DNA of 64,000 nt from positions 8,194,532 to 8,258,531 of the forward strand of contig CM034597.1 in assembly GCA_020091685.1 (NCBI GenBank). Direction: 5' to 3'. Shown piece by piece: positions 61,654 to 64,000 of the stretch (positions are counted from its first letter, which is position 1; every line of letters begins with the position of its first letter). The notes beneath the pieces are model-generated. The model saw nothing but the letters and a program-made list of their open reading frames with translations. It did no database searches and was not told where the DNA came from. Source of the stretch: Lutjanus erythropterus. Taxonomy: Eukaryota > Chordata > Actinopteri > Lutjaniformes > Lutjanidae. The position numbers and the translations under genes are program-made.

Positions 61654-64000
61654 GTCAGAGACCCCCGGCCATTCACACACTTCAGCCTCCATCCTCCCAG
61701 CTCCCACCACCTGGGAGAACTATGTTGATGTTATTAATGGCTTTCAGCAGGTTGTTGTCACATTTAAATGTATTGGAGGTACTGGACACATCTGCAATGG
61801 TTTTCTTCTCTCAAATGGGATATGGAGAGCCGTTTGAGCCCCACTCTGTATTTTATGAGTAACTTGGGACATAACAGGCAGGGAATCTTCATGAACAAAT
61901 GTGAACTGGAAAAGATAAATAGATAGACATATAATATCCGGTGGGGGTTAGTGAAATACTCAATAAATTAACACCTAAAGTATTCCCATTCTTCTCTCAG
62001 CAGATCAAGATCTCCCTATTTTGTCCCCTAAAGAATGAAAGGAATCCTCTCCTGTTTTGTTATCTGTACTGAATGTGAAACTGGGCTATCCATGTTGATC
62101 TCAGCGAGAATATAACAAACCTAAACAATTTGACAAATTCCATCCAAACATTTTTCGATAGCTTATCTGTACAAATAAATCAGTCTGTGTATAAAACAAG
62201 CCCTGGAGTAGCCTCCACCAAACTAAGCTCATGTTTCATCCCCTTATTGGGCACCACTCACATACATAACATTGGTGTAATTCATCCACCTTAATATTTA
62301 CCTAAGGAGAGGCTGAAAGACATCATGTGCTAATATTTAGTTAGTGTGAGTTCATTTTAGTTTGGTTCAAAATCAAATTACAGTGATTGTTGCTTTTCAA
62401 ACAATCTGTTGCAGTGAAATATTAGAAGTTTCAGGGGCCCACTATAGATTCATCCATTGTGTGATGGCGTTCTAGGAACTGGCCTTAAAGGTAAGGTACA
62501 GTATATCAGAGAAAAAACATTTTGACATCTTACAATTTATAGTTAAGCATACTTTCTTGTTTCAGAGTACAGCTTTATTATTGTTTGATTCAAACCATGA
62601 CAATATCCTATAATGGAACAGTTTGACATTTTGGGAACTAAGCTAATTAGGTTTCTTGCTAAGTGTTAGATTAGAAGATACATACCACTCTCATGTCTGT
62701 ATATGCTGAATATAAAGCTGAAGCCAGCAGCCAGTAGAATAGGATAAAAGACTGGTAGACTGGGGGAAACCGCTAGCCTTATGCTGCCCAATGTTAAAAA
62801 CAAATACCTACCAGCAACTCTAAAGTTCACTAATTAACACATCGTGCCTAGTGTGTTTAATTTGTACACAAACACTCATGTAAAGATGAGGTTGTGACTT
62901 TCTGGGGATATATGCTATTTCTTGGCTGGGCAGTGGAGTGTTGGCACAGGGAGGTTGCCAGGCAAGCAGCAGACAATTCTGGAAGTCACAGGCTCGGCTT
63001 TGGCGTAGTTCCTACATGTAGCCCCTTGTAAATTCACAACATATTGTTTTAACACATTTTTGCAGTACACAAATGTTGAAGAAGAGCAGTCGAGTGCAGA
63101 TTTGTACTGTTACAACTATTTTCTCTAAACGATATCTGCAACCAAGATATTTTGCCAAGTATTTTGTCTATTCTATGTGAAGACTGTAATTTTATATCTT
63201 GCCATGTAGGGGAAAAATACTTCATTTATTTTGCACCTGATCATTAATGTGTATCAATCCCTAAAACACCATGGCTCAATAGGCATGAAGGAAATAGGTG
63301 TTGGCTGGAAAGGGGTTCAGTAAATCAGTTGCTCTTTCTAGACAACCGGATGTGTCTCAGTGAACTGAAATTGAATTGCAAGAACTGAATTTGAATTGTA
63401 TATAGCAAGTTGAATTTCCACTGAGGATCAAACACAGTTTCAGAGAAAATTCAGTAATCCAAATTCAAATAGAAATGATTCCACTTCAGTTCTAGTGACA
63501 CATATTTCTGGCCTTATGTATTGATCTTGCCACTCTCCCTCTTCTTCACTCGGCAAGAAAGCAAAGGAGTTTCTTTCTCAGAAATGATTAAATATTCCTT
63601 TAAATGACACTGAAATCTGGCAATTGTCAATTCCTCAAGTAATGTTTTACTCTGACATTTAAAGCCATGTACAAACATATCATTTCCATCCTAAATTTCT
63701 ACAGTAATGGATGAATCCCAGGTCAATTGTCTCCTCCGTTCTTTCATGCAATAATCTGTTGTTGGAGGTAATAAATGCTGAAAAAATTCAGCAAGTTCCA
63801 CATTAACTGCACATGTTCCCACTTCATTATTTTTGTTGCTAGATATAGGTCCTGTAGTGTGTCATAGTGATTTAAGTGGAAACTGGAAAAAAAATTGTAA
63901 CCCCACTAATCATTTTTTGTTTTGCTTCAGGCAGTGCATTTGTTATGGCCCTGCAGTTCCTATACACTGTCATGAATCACAAAAAGTTTGTTTAACTTAT
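61654..64000 (+). other. CROCC2 intron 17, running off the window
   Basis: After the GTCAGA donor at 61654 no further exon with rootletin-like heptads is visible up to the window end. The stretch holds one recognised repeat (62613-62992) and a degenerate GAATTGAATTTGAATTG-like patch at about 63358-63480. The rest shows nothing I can identify. Confidence 0.6.
62613..62992. repeat. High-copy percomorph repeat
   Basis: TTTGACATTTTGGGAACTAA, TACCACTCTCATGTCTGTAT, AAGCTGAAGCCAGCAGCCAG and TAAAGTTCACTAATTAACAC occur in the fixed order of a dispersed repeat I know from many percomorph genomes. It is non-coding and its ends are approximate. This is the best lineage hint in the window. Confidence 0.65.

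Noticed and set aside
1..64000. CRISPR arrays, operons, prophage or other prokaryotic systems
   Set aside because: Exon-intron structure and fish repeats throughout show this is vertebrate nuclear DNA; no direct-repeat/spacer pattern was found.

Overview
This window is vertebrate nuclear DNA, almost certainly from a ray-finned fish and probably a percomorph. Its genes are split into short exons with canonical GT-AG junctions. The spaces between exons carry several repeat types I recognise as abundant in percomorph genomes: TTAA-bounded MITEs, hAT-type MITEs with 8-bp duplications, and a LINE fragment. I see no bacterial, plasmid, CRISPR or phage-like content.

Four protein-coding genes lie head to tail on the + strand. 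(1) SCLY, selenocysteine lyase: 12 coding exons, 6284-12806, 440 aa. (2) ESPNL, espin-like: 11 coding exons, 14284-33286, 1036 aa. (3) KLHL30, kelch-like 30: 7 coding exons, 35006-39510, 600 aa. (4) A rootletin-family gene, best called CROCC2: 17 coding exons from 41474 to 61653, 789 codons so far, continuing past the right edge. Each model was assembled by matching splice-site phase and family homology, and every reading frame closes without a stop. SCLY-ESPNL-KLHL30 is the gene order of human 2q37.3, and CROCC2 lies further along the same human band.

Region by region: 1-3361 looks like the distal 3' UTR of a + strand gene to the left (UBE2F by synteny only), ending at AATAAA 3356-3361. 3362-6283 is intergenic and 5' flank of SCLY, with two copies of the TCTCGCGAGA promoter palindrome. 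6284-12806 is SCLY. 12807-14283 is a MITE plus the ESPNL 5' flank. 14284-33286 is ESPNL, with an 8.3-kb intron 5. 33287-35005 and 39511-41473 are intergenic. The second of these holds a consensus RFX X-box 328 bp before the CROCC2 start codon. CROCC2 fills the rest, with a 10.5-kb intron 3.

The genes do not form an operon. SCLY recycles selenocysteine, ESPNL is an actin-bundle protein family member of the inner-ear type, KLHL30 is a BTB-BACK-kelch protein, and CROCC2 is a coiled-coil ciliary-rootlet type protein. Their adjacency reflects ancient synteny. I found no undescribed biological system. The most checkable observations are the X-box, the paired TCTCGCGAGA motifs, a splice acceptor built on a (TG)n tract, a perfect intronic hairpin, and several intact MITEs with exact target-site duplications.

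Introns over 300 bases not listed separately (SCLY introns 5 and 8 outside the listed repeats; ESPNL intron 1; KLHL30 introns 2, 4 and 5 outside the listed repeats; CROCC2 introns 5-9 and 13-15) contain nothing I can identify.
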